Shown: positions 1 through 5,849 of the stretch, in pieces
Position numbering within the stretch: the first letter of the stretch is position 1
Layout of the letters: each line of letters begins with the position of its first letter
Notes under the pieces: generated by a model
Told to the model about the DNA's origin: nothing
Databases searched by the model: none
The model's input: only the letters and a program-made list of their open reading frames with translations
NCBI GenBank assembly: GCA_937957895.1
Contig: CALFEZ010000185.1
Span: 1-7,552 of the forward strand
Direction of reading: 5' to 3'
DNA: 7,552 nt
DNA from: an uncultured Erysipelotrichaceae bacterium
GTDB lineage: Bacteria > Bacillota_I > Bacilli_A > Erysipelotrichales > Erysipelotrichaceae
Translations under genes and position numbers: made by a program

Positions 1-1
1 T

Positions 2-1447
2 GGTAGCGATGATGTCAAAGACACCCTTATAGTCGGTCAAGGTGCTGATGCAGTCAGCTTGGACCCTCATGCTACCAATGACCAACCATCATCCCGTGTC
101 TCTCGCCAAATCTATGAAACACTGATTCTTCAAACCGAAGATCTAGAGTTAAAACCAGGCTTGGCAACGGAATGGGAACAAATCGATGATCTCACCTTTG
201 AGTTTAAACTCAAACAAGGAGTAAAATTCCACAATGGTGAGGAACTCAAAGCCAGTGATGTCAAATTCACGTTGGAACGTGCACTGACATCTGCATTTAT
301 CGGTCATATCGTTGGTCGAATCTCAGCTGTAACAGTGGTTGATGATTATACGGTGCGAGTCAGTACTTCAGCTCCGTTTGCTCCACTATTGACACACTTG
401 GCGCATCCTGCAACTGCCATATTGAATCAGAAAGCAGTTGAGGAAGCCGGAGAAGACTATGGTGAAAATCCTGTTGGAACCGGACCATTCAAGTTCGTTT
501 CATGGACAGTCGGTGATCGTATTGAACTTGAAAGATTCGAAGATTACCATGGTACCGCTGCGAAGTTGAAAAAGATCACAATCAGAAGCATTCCTGATAA
601 CACAGTTCGTACCATCGAGCTTGAAACCGGTGCAGTTGATATTGCTTATGACATTCAAGCAAGTGATGTTACCCGCGTTTCAAACAACCCTGAGTTGGTA
701 TTACTAAGAGATGCTAACTTGTCGACAACGTATGTTGGGTTCAATGCTGAAAAGGAACCTTTCGATGATGTTCGCGTTCGTCAGGCCATCAACTATGCCA
801 TCGACATGGAAGCAGTTGTAAATGCAGTATACTCCGGAGTTGGAGCACCTGCAAAAGGACCTTTGGGACCAAACGTGTTTGGTTCGAACCAAGATCTAGT
901 TGCTTACGGACAAGATATTGAAAAAGCGAAGGAACTGTTAGCAGAGGCCGGCTTCCCTGACGGATTTACTGCTACATTGTGGACTAACGACAACCAAGCA
1001 CGTGTTGACATTGCTGAGATCGTTCAAGATCAACTTGGAGCAGTCGGTATCGATATTACTATCTCAGTTGTTGAGTGGACACAGTATCTTGCTGATACAG
1101 CTGATGGTAAACACGATATGTTCATCCTTGGTTGGACAACCGTTACTGCTGATGCTGACTACGGCCTGTATGCATTGTTCCACAGCTCAGCTGTTGGCAC
1201 TGCCGGAAACCGTACATTCTTCCGTAATGACCGTGTTGACGAGCTTCTTGATCTAGGTCGTACGACGATCGATGTCAATGAAAGATTGGCAGCATACAAA
1301 GAAGCACAACAAATCATCCGTGATGAAGCTCCTTGGATCTTCACATGGACAGGTGAAAACTTGGCTGGAACACGCAAAGATGTCAGAGGATTCAAACAAC
1401 ATCCTGCTGGTCACCACCGCCTAGTTGACGTGTATTTCGCTCCATAA
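2..1447 (+). CDS. ABC transporter substrate-binding protein, family 5 (peptide type), 5' end missing
   Basis: This is the extracellular solute receptor of a peptide-type ABC importer; it binds the solute and delivers it to the membrane permeases encoded next. The frame is open from base 2, so the gene starts upstream of the window, and the signal peptide and lipobox Cys are not visible; 481 residues are seen. The visible N-terminus (LIVGQGADAVSLDPHATND) is the usual first strand of the mature family-5 lobe. Family signatures follow in order: the NPVGTGPFKFVSW segment with GDRIELERFEDYHG (bases about 467-555), then STTYVGFNAEKEPFDDVRVR with QAINYAID (about 722-805), the second-lobe hinge region. 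Solute specificity (dipeptide, oligopeptide, glutathione, nickel or a sugar) cannot be read from sequence alone. The gene uses more CGT, AAC and GGT codons than the enzymes downstream, consistent with high expression. TTG at 59 is internal, not the start. Confident in family, not in substrate. Confidence 0.93.
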   Translation, partial: GSDDVKDTLIVGQGADAVSLDPHATNDQPSSRVSRQIYETLILQTEDLELKPGLATEWEQIDDLTFEFKLKQGVKFHNGEELKASDVKFTLERALTSAFIGHIVGRISAVTVVDDYTVRVSTSAPFAPLLTHLAHPATAILNQKAVEEAGEDYGENPVGTGPFKFVSWTVGDRIELERFEDYHGTAAKLKKITIRSIPDNTVRTIELETGAVDIAYDIQASDVTRVSNNPELVLLRDANLSTTYVGFNAEKEPFDDVRVRQAINYAIDMEAVVNAVYSGVGAPAKGPLGPNVFGSNQDLVAYGQDIEKAKELLAEAGFPDGFTATLWTNDNQARVDIAEIVQDQLGAVGIDITISVVEWTQYLADTADGKHDMFILGWTTVTADADYGLYALFHSSAVGTAGNRTFFRNDRVDELLDLGRTTIDVNERLAAYKEAQQIIRDEAPWIFTWTGENLAGTRKDVRGFKQHPAGHHRLVDVYFAP

Positions 1448-1484
1448 ACGGAGTTCATCAGTTTTACATCTTAAGAAGACTCAA

Positions 1485-1518
1485 AAATCAAGAGTCATAG
1501 CGATATGACTCTTGATTT
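1485..1518 (+). promoter_or_regulatory. 15-bp intercistronic hairpin with GCGA tetraloop
   Basis: Two perfectly complementary 15-nt arms (1485-1499 and 1504-1518) flank the loop GCGA, a GNRA-type tetraloop. The hairpin lies 37 nt after the binding-protein stop and ends 26 nt before the DppB-type start. No continuous T tract follows, so it is not a standard terminator. In many binding-protein operons a hairpin at this place protects the 3' end of the receptor mRNA or causes partial termination, which gives more receptor than permease; that role is inferred here. A weaker competing stem can form between GACTC at 1478-1482 and GAGTC at 1492-1496. Confidence 0.8.
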
Positions 1519-1533
1519 GCTCATTGTAAATGG

Positions 1534-1539
1534 AAGGAG
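1534..1539 (+). promoter_or_regulatory. Ribosome-binding site that fixes the DppB-type start at 1545
   Basis: AAGGAG lies 5 nt before the ATG at 1545. The longer in-frame ATG at 1530 would lie before this site and has no Shine-Dalgarno sequence of its own, so 1545 is preferred. Confidence 0.85.
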
Positions 1540-1544
1540 ACACC

Positions 1545-2474
1545 ATGATAAAATACACCATTCGAAGATTGCTATTGATCATTCCTGTCATGCTCGGGGT
1601 TGCGTTTATAGTCTTTAGCGTCATCCATTTTACTCCTGGTGATCCAGCAAGAACGATCTTGGGAGAAACAGCAACAGAGGCAGAGATCATTCAGTTACGA
1701 GAAGAGTTGGGATTGGACGATCCATTTGTGGTTCAATATTTTCGTTATGTAACCAATGCTTTGGTGTATCAAGACCTAGGAAGATCGTATACCACCAATC
1801 GTCTTGTATATAACGAAATTATCGCTCGTTATCCCAACACTTTGAAACTCGCTGCTTTGGGTATCACTGTAGCAATCTTAGTAGGTGTTCCATTGGGTGT
1901 CATCTCAGCTGTTAAGCAGTATTCCATCATCGACAATGTAGCCATGTTCTTCGCTTTGATAGGAGTATCCATGCCACTGTTTTGGCAAGGGATCTTGTTG
2001 ATCATCTTGTTTTCGGTGGTACTGGGGTGGCTGCCATCATCCGGTTTCTCCACATGGCGAGAGATGATCTTACCCGCATTTGCACTTGGCACTGGGTCAG
2101 CTGCTGTCATTGCCAGAATGACGCGCTCAAGCATGCTTGAAGTCTATCGTCAGGATTACATCAGAACTGCCAGAGCCAAAGGGGTAAGAGAGATTCTCGT
2201 CATCAACAAACATGCATTAAGAAATGCTTTGATACCGATCGTCACGGTAGTCGGTTTGCAGTTTGGTTTCCTATTGGGAGGAGCTGTGATCACTGAAACG
2301 ATCTTCAGTATCCCGGGAGTTGGACGATTGATCGTTGATTCGATCCGAAGCCGAGATTTGATGGTCATACAAGGTGGTGTACTGATGATCGCGTTCACTT
2401 TTGCCGTCATCAATCTGTTTGTGGACCTTCTCTATGGGTTCTTAGACCCAAGAATCCGAACACAGTACAAGTAA
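1545..2474 (+). CDS. Peptide-type ABC transporter permease, DppB/OppB/GsiC family
   Basis: First of two inner-membrane channel subunits of the importer. The protein is 309 residues, the normal size for this family. An N-terminal TM helix (about 9-29) follows the short basic MIKYTIRRLL start. An extracytoplasmic segment carries the family pattern HFTPGDPAR (28-36) and LREELGLDDPFVVQYF (51-66). Five further TM segments lie near 99-121, 134-160, 174-192, 235-255 and 275-298. The cytoplasmic EAA loop that docks on the ATPase is YIRTARAKGVREILVINKHA (205-224), with the conserved Gly213. The C-terminus has the typical YGFLDPRIR ending. The start at 1545 is chosen over the ATG at 1530 because AAGGAG sits 5 nt before it. 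The stop codon is 10 nt before the start of the second permease, so the pair is co-translated. Family is certain; the transported substrate is not. Confidence 0.95.
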   Translation: MIKYTIRRLLLIIPVMLGVAFIVFSVIHFTPGDPARTILGETATEAEIIQLREELGLDDPFVVQYFRYVTNALVYQDLGRSYTTNRLVYNEIIARYPNTLKLAALGITVAILVGVPLGVISAVKQYSIIDNVAMFFALIGVSMPLFWQGILLIILFSVVLGWLPSSGFSTWREMILPAFALGTGSAAVIARMTRSSMLEVYRQDYIRTARAKGVREILVINKHALRNALIPIVTVVGLQFGFLLGGAVITETIFSIPGVGRLIVDSIRSRDLMVIQGGVLMIAFTFAVINLFVDLLYGFLDPRIRTQYK

Positions 2475-2475
2475 T

Positions 2476-2481
2476 GAGGTG
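2476..2481 (+). promoter_or_regulatory. Ribosome-binding site for the DppC-type permease
   Basis: GAGGTG immediately follows the upstream stop codon and lies 3 nt before the ATG at 2485. The GTG at 2479 is part of this site and in frame, but it is unlikely to be the start because it would overlap its own Shine-Dalgarno sequence. Confidence 0.7.
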
Positions 2482-2484
2482 TAT

Positions 2485-3351
2485 ATGAGCCAAATAAAAA
2501 AACAAAAGACAACCGGCCCATGGAAAGAAGTATGGTTTCGTTTAAAACGAAACCGTCTTGCATTGGTTGGGTTGTTCATTATCATATTCCTTATATTGGT
2601 AGCGATATTCGCTGATCAAATTGCACCATTTTCATTTCGAGAACAAAACCTCAATAACCTGTTTGCTACACCTAACAACGTGAACTACTTCGGGACAGAT
2701 AACTTTGGTCGAGATATCTTCTCGCGTGTTGTATATGGATCAAGAGTCTCCTTGCAAGTCGGGATCATTTCGGTCAGCATCGCACTTCTTATCGGAGGAA
2801 CTTTAGGTGCAATTGCTGGGTACTATGGTGGCTGGTTTGACACCATTCTGATGAGATTTATGGATATTTTGATTTCGATTCCAACGATGTTGTTGGCTAT
2901 CGCAATCGTCTCAGCACTCGGTGGTGGGATTCGAAATGTCATGATCGCTGTCGGTATTGGGTTGATACCTTCCTATGCTCGGGTGGTTCGTGCCAACGTG
3001 CTTTCCATCAAAGAGTTACAGTATATTGAGGCTGCTCGTGCTGTTGGAACCAGAAACTCAAAGATCATATTCAAACACATCATTCCCAATACGATGGCTC
3101 CCATCATCGTACAGTCTACTCTTGGAGTAGCAGGTGCGATATTGGCTGCTGCTGGGTTAGGGTTTATCGGATTGGGAGCAGAGCCACCTAATCCGGAATG
3201 GGGAGCAATGCTCAATGCCGGACGTCACTATATCAGAGACTATCCACATATGACGACATTTCCCGGATTGGCCATCATGGTCACGATCCTATCTCTTAAC
3301 TTGTTAGGAGACGGGTTGCGGGATGCACTCGATCCAAAACTAAAAGACTAA
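2485..3351 (+). CDS. Peptide-type ABC transporter permease, DppC/OppC/GsiD family
   Basis: Second channel subunit, 288 residues and full length for the family. The OppC-type cytoplasmic N-terminus (GPWKEVWFRLKRNRLALVGL, 11-30) leads into the first TM helix (about 27-45). The extracytoplasmic signature GTDNFGRDIFSR is at 70-81. TM segments follow near 88-112, 123-145, 152-168, 206-231 and 258-275. The EAA loop is YIEAARAVGTRNSKIIFKHI (180-199), with Gly188 conserved; GLGAEPPNPEWGAML (229-243) and NLLGDGLRDALDP (272-284) are the usual C-terminal family motifs. It forms a heterodimer with the DppB-type subunit. It is the last gene of the operon: a terminator stem begins inside its stop codon. 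No ATP-binding subunit follows, so the ATPases must lie upstream of the window or elsewhere. Confidence 0.95.
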   Translation: MSQIKKQKTTGPWKEVWFRLKRNRLALVGLFIIIFLILVAIFADQIAPFSFREQNLNNLFATPNNVNYFGTDNFGRDIFSRVVYGSRVSLQVGIISVSIALLIGGTLGAIAGYYGGWFDTILMRFMDILISIPTMLLAIAIVSALGGGIRNVMIAVGIGLIPSYARVVRANVLSIKELQYIEAARAVGTRNSKIIFKHIIPNTMAPIIVQSTLGVAGAILAAAGLGFIGLGAEPPNPEWGAMLNAGRHYIRDYPHMTTFPGLAIMVTILSLNLLGDGLRDALDPKLKD

Positions 3352-3372
3352 GCGAAGCAATTCGCTTTTTTT
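3350..3372 (+). terminator. Rho-independent terminator of the ABC transporter operon
   Basis: A 7-bp stem (3350-3356 with 3361-3367) closed by a GCAA tetraloop is followed at once by T residues through 3372. The last two A residues of the permease stop codon form the base of the stem. It separates the importer operon from the promoter that follows. Confidence 0.88.
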
Positions 3373-3380
3373 ATGTAATT

Positions 3381-3408
3381 TTCACAATCATCTCTTTTTT
3401 GATACAAT
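3381..3408 (+). promoter_or_regulatory. Sigma-A-type promoter for the acetyltransferase-nitroreductase unit
   Basis: TTCACA (3381-3386, 5 of 6 to TTGACA), a 16-nt spacer, and TACAAT (3403-3408, 5 of 6 to TATAAT), with a TG one base before the -10 (3400-3401), which makes it an extended -10. Predicted transcription start is about 3414-3416, giving a very short leader that contains little more than the GGAGG ribosome-binding site at 3418-3422. Confidence 0.78.
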
Positions 3409-3427
3409 AGAAAAGACGGAGGTAATT

Positions 3428-3913
3428 ATGATTAGACCAGCAGTAAGAAAAGATATCCCTGAAATAACGGAGATTTACAATTATGTCATTGAAAGAAGTG
3501 CTGCAACATATGATGTTGAAAAACAGACAATAGAGCAGAGGACCGCATGGTTTGAATCGCACAAAGAAAATAATCCAATCCTCGTGTACGAAAAAGACAA
3601 CAGAGTGTTGGGTTTTGTCGGATTATCTCCCTTTGGATCGGATGCAGGCTATGTTTACAGCGTCAAATTATGTATCTATCTACACAAAGACGCACAAGGA
3701 GAAGGATTAGGATCTGAACTGATGGAAGAAATCATCGATCTAGCAAAATCGATGGATAACATTCATACGATCATCTCGGAGATCACGGCTGATAATCTTG
3801 CAAGTATAAGACTTCATGAAAGTTTCGGATTTGATTACATCGGAACGATCAAAGAAATAGCATACAAATTTGGAGAATACCATGACATGCTCATCTATCA
3901 GTTCATGGTTTAA
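3428..3913 (+). CDS. GNAT N-acetyltransferase, phosphinothricin/methionine-sulfone acetyltransferase (PAT/MnaT)-like
   Basis: Cytoplasmic enzyme predicted to transfer acetyl from acetyl-CoA to the amino group of a small, amino-acid-like molecule. The 161 residues cover the whole PAT-type fold: MIRPAVRKDIPEITEIYNYV (1-20), the RTAWFESH stretch (38-45), the acetyl-CoA pyrophosphate loop QGEGLG (90-95), Asn123, LHESFGF (129-135), and the characteristic C-terminus KEIAYKFGEYHDMLIYQ. An oddity is Lys80 (codon AAA at 3665), in the strand just before the CoA loop where PAT-type enzymes normally have Glu (VE.SVYV pattern). The start at 3428 is set by GGAGG 5 nt upstream. It is the first gene of its unit, and the nitroreductase start is 9 nt after its stop. 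The native substrate is unknown; resistance to phosphinothricin should not be assumed from the family name. Confidence 0.9.
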   Translation: MIRPAVRKDIPEITEIYNYVIERSAATYDVEKQTIEQRTAWFESHKENNPILVYEKDNRVLGFVGLSPFGSDAGYVYSVKLCIYLHKDAQGEGLGSELMEEIIDLAKSMDNIHTIISEITADNLASIRLHESFGFDYIGTIKEIAYKFGEYHDMLIYQFMV

Positions 3914-3922
3914 GGAGGTTAT

Positions 3923-4435
3923 ATGACATTCATTGAATTGGCAAAGGCAAGATATTCAGTAAGAAAGTATTTGGATAAGCAAATCGAATCGGATAAACTC
4001 GATCTGATTTTCAAAGCAGCTGAAGTAGCACCTACAGCTGCCAACCGTCAACCAGTAAGGTTTTACTTACTGAAATCAGAAGAAGCTCGATCAAAGATCC
4101 AAGAAGTAACAAAATATACATTCAAAGCTCCTTTATGGATCTTGGTGGCTTACGATTCAGATGTTTCTTGGAAAAACAAATACTCAGATGAGGACAAGGG
4201 TGAGATCGATTGTGCGATCGTGATCACCCATATGATGCTGCAAGCAACAGAGCTTGGACTTGGAACATGCTGGATAGGAGCGTTTGATATCGAAAAGGCA
4301 AAAGATGTTTTCAATCTGCCTGTTAACGTCATTCCAACGGCCATGTTTCCTTTGGGATATCCTGATCCTGAGATGGCACCTAGTCCGATGCATGAAAAAA
4401 GAAATGATGTCAACACAGTCATCAAAGAAATCTAG
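3923..4435 (+). CDS. Nitroreductase-family FMN flavoprotein (oxidoreductase)
   Basis: Predicted soluble FMN-binding, NAD(P)H-dependent oxidoreductase, usually a homodimer; 170 residues, a short but normal size for the compact nitroreductase group common in Firmicutes. The N-terminal FMN-phosphate motif RYSVRKY is at 10-16, and APTAANRQP at 36-44 is the second flavin-contacting stretch. The helix with the HMMLQATELGLGTCWIGAFD segment (103-122) and the PLGYPDP turn (143-149) complete the fold. The ribosome-binding site AAGGAGG overlaps the upstream stop codon and lies 4 nt before the ATG, so translation is probably coupled to the acetyltransferase. Members reduce nitroaromatics, quinones or enoate-like compounds, but the physiological substrate cannot be predicted here. 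Confidence 0.92.
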   Translation: MTFIELAKARYSVRKYLDKQIESDKLDLIFKAAEVAPTAANRQPVRFYLLKSEEARSKIQEVTKYTFKAPLWILVAYDSDVSWKNKYSDEDKGEIDCAIVITHMMLQATELGLGTCWIGAFDIEKAKDVFNLPVNVIPTAMFPLGYPDPEMAPSPMHEKRNDVNTVIKEI

Positions 4436-4522
4436 TTCATAACGATGTCTCAGATTTGATCGTGGACATCTACGACGGTGTGAAGCAGTTTTATTGCATT
4501 GAGTACATATTTAAGGAGTAGC

Positions 4523-4750
4523 ATGAAAACGATTGATGAAAAAGAAACAGTGTATGAGATCTATCTGAGATATCCCGAAATAGTGGAGATACTCTACGAA
4601 TTTGGATTTACACAGATAAAACTTCCACAGATGGTCCAAACTGCGGGACGTTTGATAACACTTAAAAAGGGATGTTCGATGCGTGGATTTGATTATGAGA
4701 AACTCAAAAAAACATTGGAGCAAAAGGGGTTCTTGGTCATCGACTCCTAA
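4523..4750 (+). CDS. Small stand-alone DUF1858-type protein
   Basis: A 75-residue soluble protein with no signal peptide or TM helix. It resembles the small helical DUF1858 domain: TVYEIYLRYPEIVEILYEFG (9-28), then F29 with a QIKLPQMVQTAGRLITLKKG stretch (31-50) and a final GFDYEKLKKTLEQKGF helix (55-70). This pattern (YPE..eil.elGF, then P.m..t.gR..tl.kg) is the form often found alone or at the front of DUF438/hemerythrin-like proteins; its function is not established. Family assignment is from memory of the pattern, not a search. The start at 4523 has AAGGAG 4 nt before the ATG; the in-frame TTG at 4499 has no such site. No convincing promoter was found in the 87-nt gap after the nitroreductase, so it may be the third gene of that transcript. 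A terminator stem overlaps its 3' end. Confidence 0.8.
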   Translation: MKTIDEKETVYEIYLRYPEIVEILYEFGFTQIKLPQMVQTAGRLITLKKGCSMRGFDYEKLKKTLEQKGFLVIDS

Positions 4751-4766
4751 TCGGTGACCATGTTTT
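4734..4766 (+). terminator. Probable terminator overlapping the end of the DUF1858-type gene
   Basis: A 10-bp stem (4734-4743 with 4751-4760, one T-G wobble) carries the stop codon in its 7-nt loop and is followed by TGTTTT. The T tract is short and interrupted, so termination may be incomplete. Confidence 0.6.
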
Positions 4767-4791
4767 CAAGAAAAAGGACTCGATTATAGGT

Positions 4792-4797
4792 TATAAT
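4792..4797 (+). promoter_or_regulatory. -10 element of the fructokinase promoter
   Basis: A perfect TATAAT stands about 85 nt before the fructokinase ATG and just after the upstream terminator. No good TTGACA-like -35 is present at 16-18 nt spacing (the region is A-rich), which suggests a weak or activator-dependent promoter, or that a different element is used. The expected leader is about 80 nt. Confidence 0.5.
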
Positions 4798-4818
4798 GGT
4801 AATAACAATGTATAAATA

Positions 4819-4854
4819 GGATGTCAGGTGGCATGTTTACGCCATTAGATATCC
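4819..4854 (+). promoter_or_regulatory. Imperfect leader hairpin upstream of the fructokinase
   Basis: The outer arms GGATGTC (4819-4825) and GATATCC (4848-4854) pair with one G-T wobble; after an A-A mismatch the inner arms GGTGGC (4827-4832) and GCCATT (4841-4846) pair with two wobbles, leaving an 8-nt loop. It lies between the -10 and the ribosome-binding site AAAGGAG (4869-4875). It could act as an RNA structure or as a protein operator; no known riboswitch class was recognised. Confidence 0.45.
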
Positions 4855-4882
4855 ATGCTATCGATAATAAAGGAGAAATAAT

Positions 4883-5755
4883 ATGAAAATAGGATGTATC
4901 GAAGCAGGTGGGACGAAGTTTGTTTGTGCAATCATGGATGAAGACAGAAACATTGTTGAGAGAGTTTCCATTCCTACATCAAGCCCTGAAGAAACATTTG
5001 ATCAGATGTTTGCTTTTTTTGATGGATTCGAATTGGATGCGATCGGTATTGCAAGTTTTGGACCGATCGATCTTGATAAGGAAAGTGAAACATATGGGTA
5101 CTTCACAACAACGCCAAAACCAGGATGGGCTTTCACATCATTTGCTAAAGTAATGGAAGAACGATATGGCGTACCGGTTGGATTTGATACGGATGTCAAT
5201 GCTGCGGCATTGGCAGAGCTAAAGTATGGCGCCGGTGTTGGATTTGATCATTTGGTTTATTTTACGGTTGGCACCGGGATTGGAGGAGGTGTCATCGTCA
5301 ATAACCAAATGGTCCATGGAATGATGCATCCTGAGTTTGGACATATCTTGGTGCGTCGTCATCCAAGTGATGATTTCAAAGGGGCATGTACGTACCATGA
5401 TGACTGTCTTGAAGGAATGGCAAGTGGATTCGCCATGGAACAACGTTGGGGGATCAAAGGAGATCAGTTGAGTTCAGACCATATTGCCTGGGAAATAGAA
5501 GCATACTATCTTGCTCAGGCATGCATCAATGCGATCATGGCGGTATCTCCTCAAAGGATCGTACTCGGAGGAGGAGTGATGAACCAAGGTCATTTGTTCC
5601 CTCTGATCCGTAAAAACGTCAGCAAAATAGTCAATGATTATATCCAGAGTCCGTTGATTCGTGATTTGGATACATATATCGTTCCTCCGGGGCTGAAAGA
5701 TCAGTCGGGAATCATGGGTGCATATGCACTTGCCATTGAGCTACTTCAAAAATAA
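4883..5755 (+). CDS. ROK-family fructokinase (ScrK/GmuE type)
   Basis: Predicted cytoplasmic ATP-dependent sugar kinase making fructose 6-phosphate from fructose. It is 290 residues, close to the family length. The N-terminal phosphate loop is IEAGGTKFVCAI (6-17), the substrate region includes SFGPIDL (58-64) and PGWAF (80-84), and the catalytic Asp is most likely Asp104 in DTDVNAAALAELKYGAG (102-118). TVGTGIGGG (128-136) is the second ATP-binding segment. The structural zinc site typical of this subgroup is visible as His154 (HPEFGHILVRRHP) plus Cys169, His172 and Cys175 in ACTYHDDCLEGMASG. LGGGVM (residues about 228-233) marks the ROK C-terminal lobe. The Firmicutes fructokinase group is indicated by VRRHP and YHDDCLEG; mannose or another hexose could be an extra substrate. 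The start is set by AAAGGAG 7 nt upstream. It has its own promoter element and terminator, so it is probably monocistronic. Confidence 0.93.
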   Translation: MKIGCIEAGGTKFVCAIMDEDRNIVERVSIPTSSPEETFDQMFAFFDGFELDAIGIASFGPIDLDKESETYGYFTTTPKPGWAFTSFAKVMEERYGVPVGFDTDVNAAALAELKYGAGVGFDHLVYFTVGTGIGGGVIVNNQMVHGMMHPEFGHILVRRHPSDDFKGACTYHDDCLEGMASGFAMEQRWGIKGDQLSSDHIAWEIEAYYLAQACINAIMAVSPQRIVLGGGVMNQGHLFPLIRKNVSKIVNDYIQSPLIRDLDTYIVPPGLKDQSGIMGAYALAIELLQK

Positions 5756-5756
5756 T

Positions 5757-5787
5757 GGCATGTCGTGAAATCACGACATGTCTTTTT
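5757..5787 (+). terminator. Strong rho-independent terminator after the fructokinase
   Basis: An 11-bp stem (5757-5767 with 5772-5782, one G-T wobble) with loop AAAT is followed by five T residues and a further T-rich stretch. It begins one base after the fructokinase stop codon and isolates this gene from the glucosidase unit. Confidence 0.93.
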
Positions 5788-5789
5788 GT

Positions 5790-5818
5790 TTGCAAAAGGT
5801 TATTAAAGTATATAAAAT
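5790..5818 (+). promoter_or_regulatory. Probable promoter of the alpha-glucosidase unit
   Basis: TTGCAA (5790-5795), a 17-nt spacer and TAAAAT (5813-5818, 5 of 6 to consensus). A TATAAA at 5811-5816 is an overlapping alternative at 15-nt spacing. The -35 starts directly after the T tract of the preceding terminator. No clear CcpA (cre) site was found nearby. Confidence 0.55.
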
Positions 5819-5849
5819 GAAAAACAAAGAGTTGATATAAAGGGGTTTT

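Noticed and set aside
59..61. TTG at 59 as the start of the substrate-binding protein
   Set aside because: The frame is open back to base 2 and the preceding residues continue the conserved family N-terminus (TLIVGQGADAVS), so the real start is upstream of the window.
1530..1532. ATG at 1530 as the start of the DppB-type permease
   Set aside because: It lies before the AAGGAG that serves the ATG at 1545; the extra five residues are not part of the usual N-terminus.
1829..2134. Minus-strand open frames of 60-103 codons opposite the transporter, nitroreductase, kinase and glucosidase genes
   Set aside because: They lie antisense to well-recognised genes, have no family features, and lack supporting ribosome-binding sites or promoters.
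4444..4470. GATGTC/GACATC inverted repeat after the nitroreductase as a terminator
   Set aside because: Only 6 bp with a loop of about 14 nt and no T tract; it also competes with an overlapping 5-bp ACGAT/ATCGT pairing.
4432..4521. Open stretch after the nitroreductase in another frame, ending at TAG 4519-4521, that reads like a protein tail (SDLIVDIYDGVKQF)
   Set aside because: About 30 codons without a stop is within chance expectation, there is no start or ribosome-binding site, and I cannot match it to a family. It might be a gene remnant, but the evidence is too thin.
5790..5806. Possible CcpA (cre) operator before the glucosidase
   Set aside because: The sequence has TG.AA-like bases but lacks the central CG and the second half-site, so it does not meet the cre pattern.
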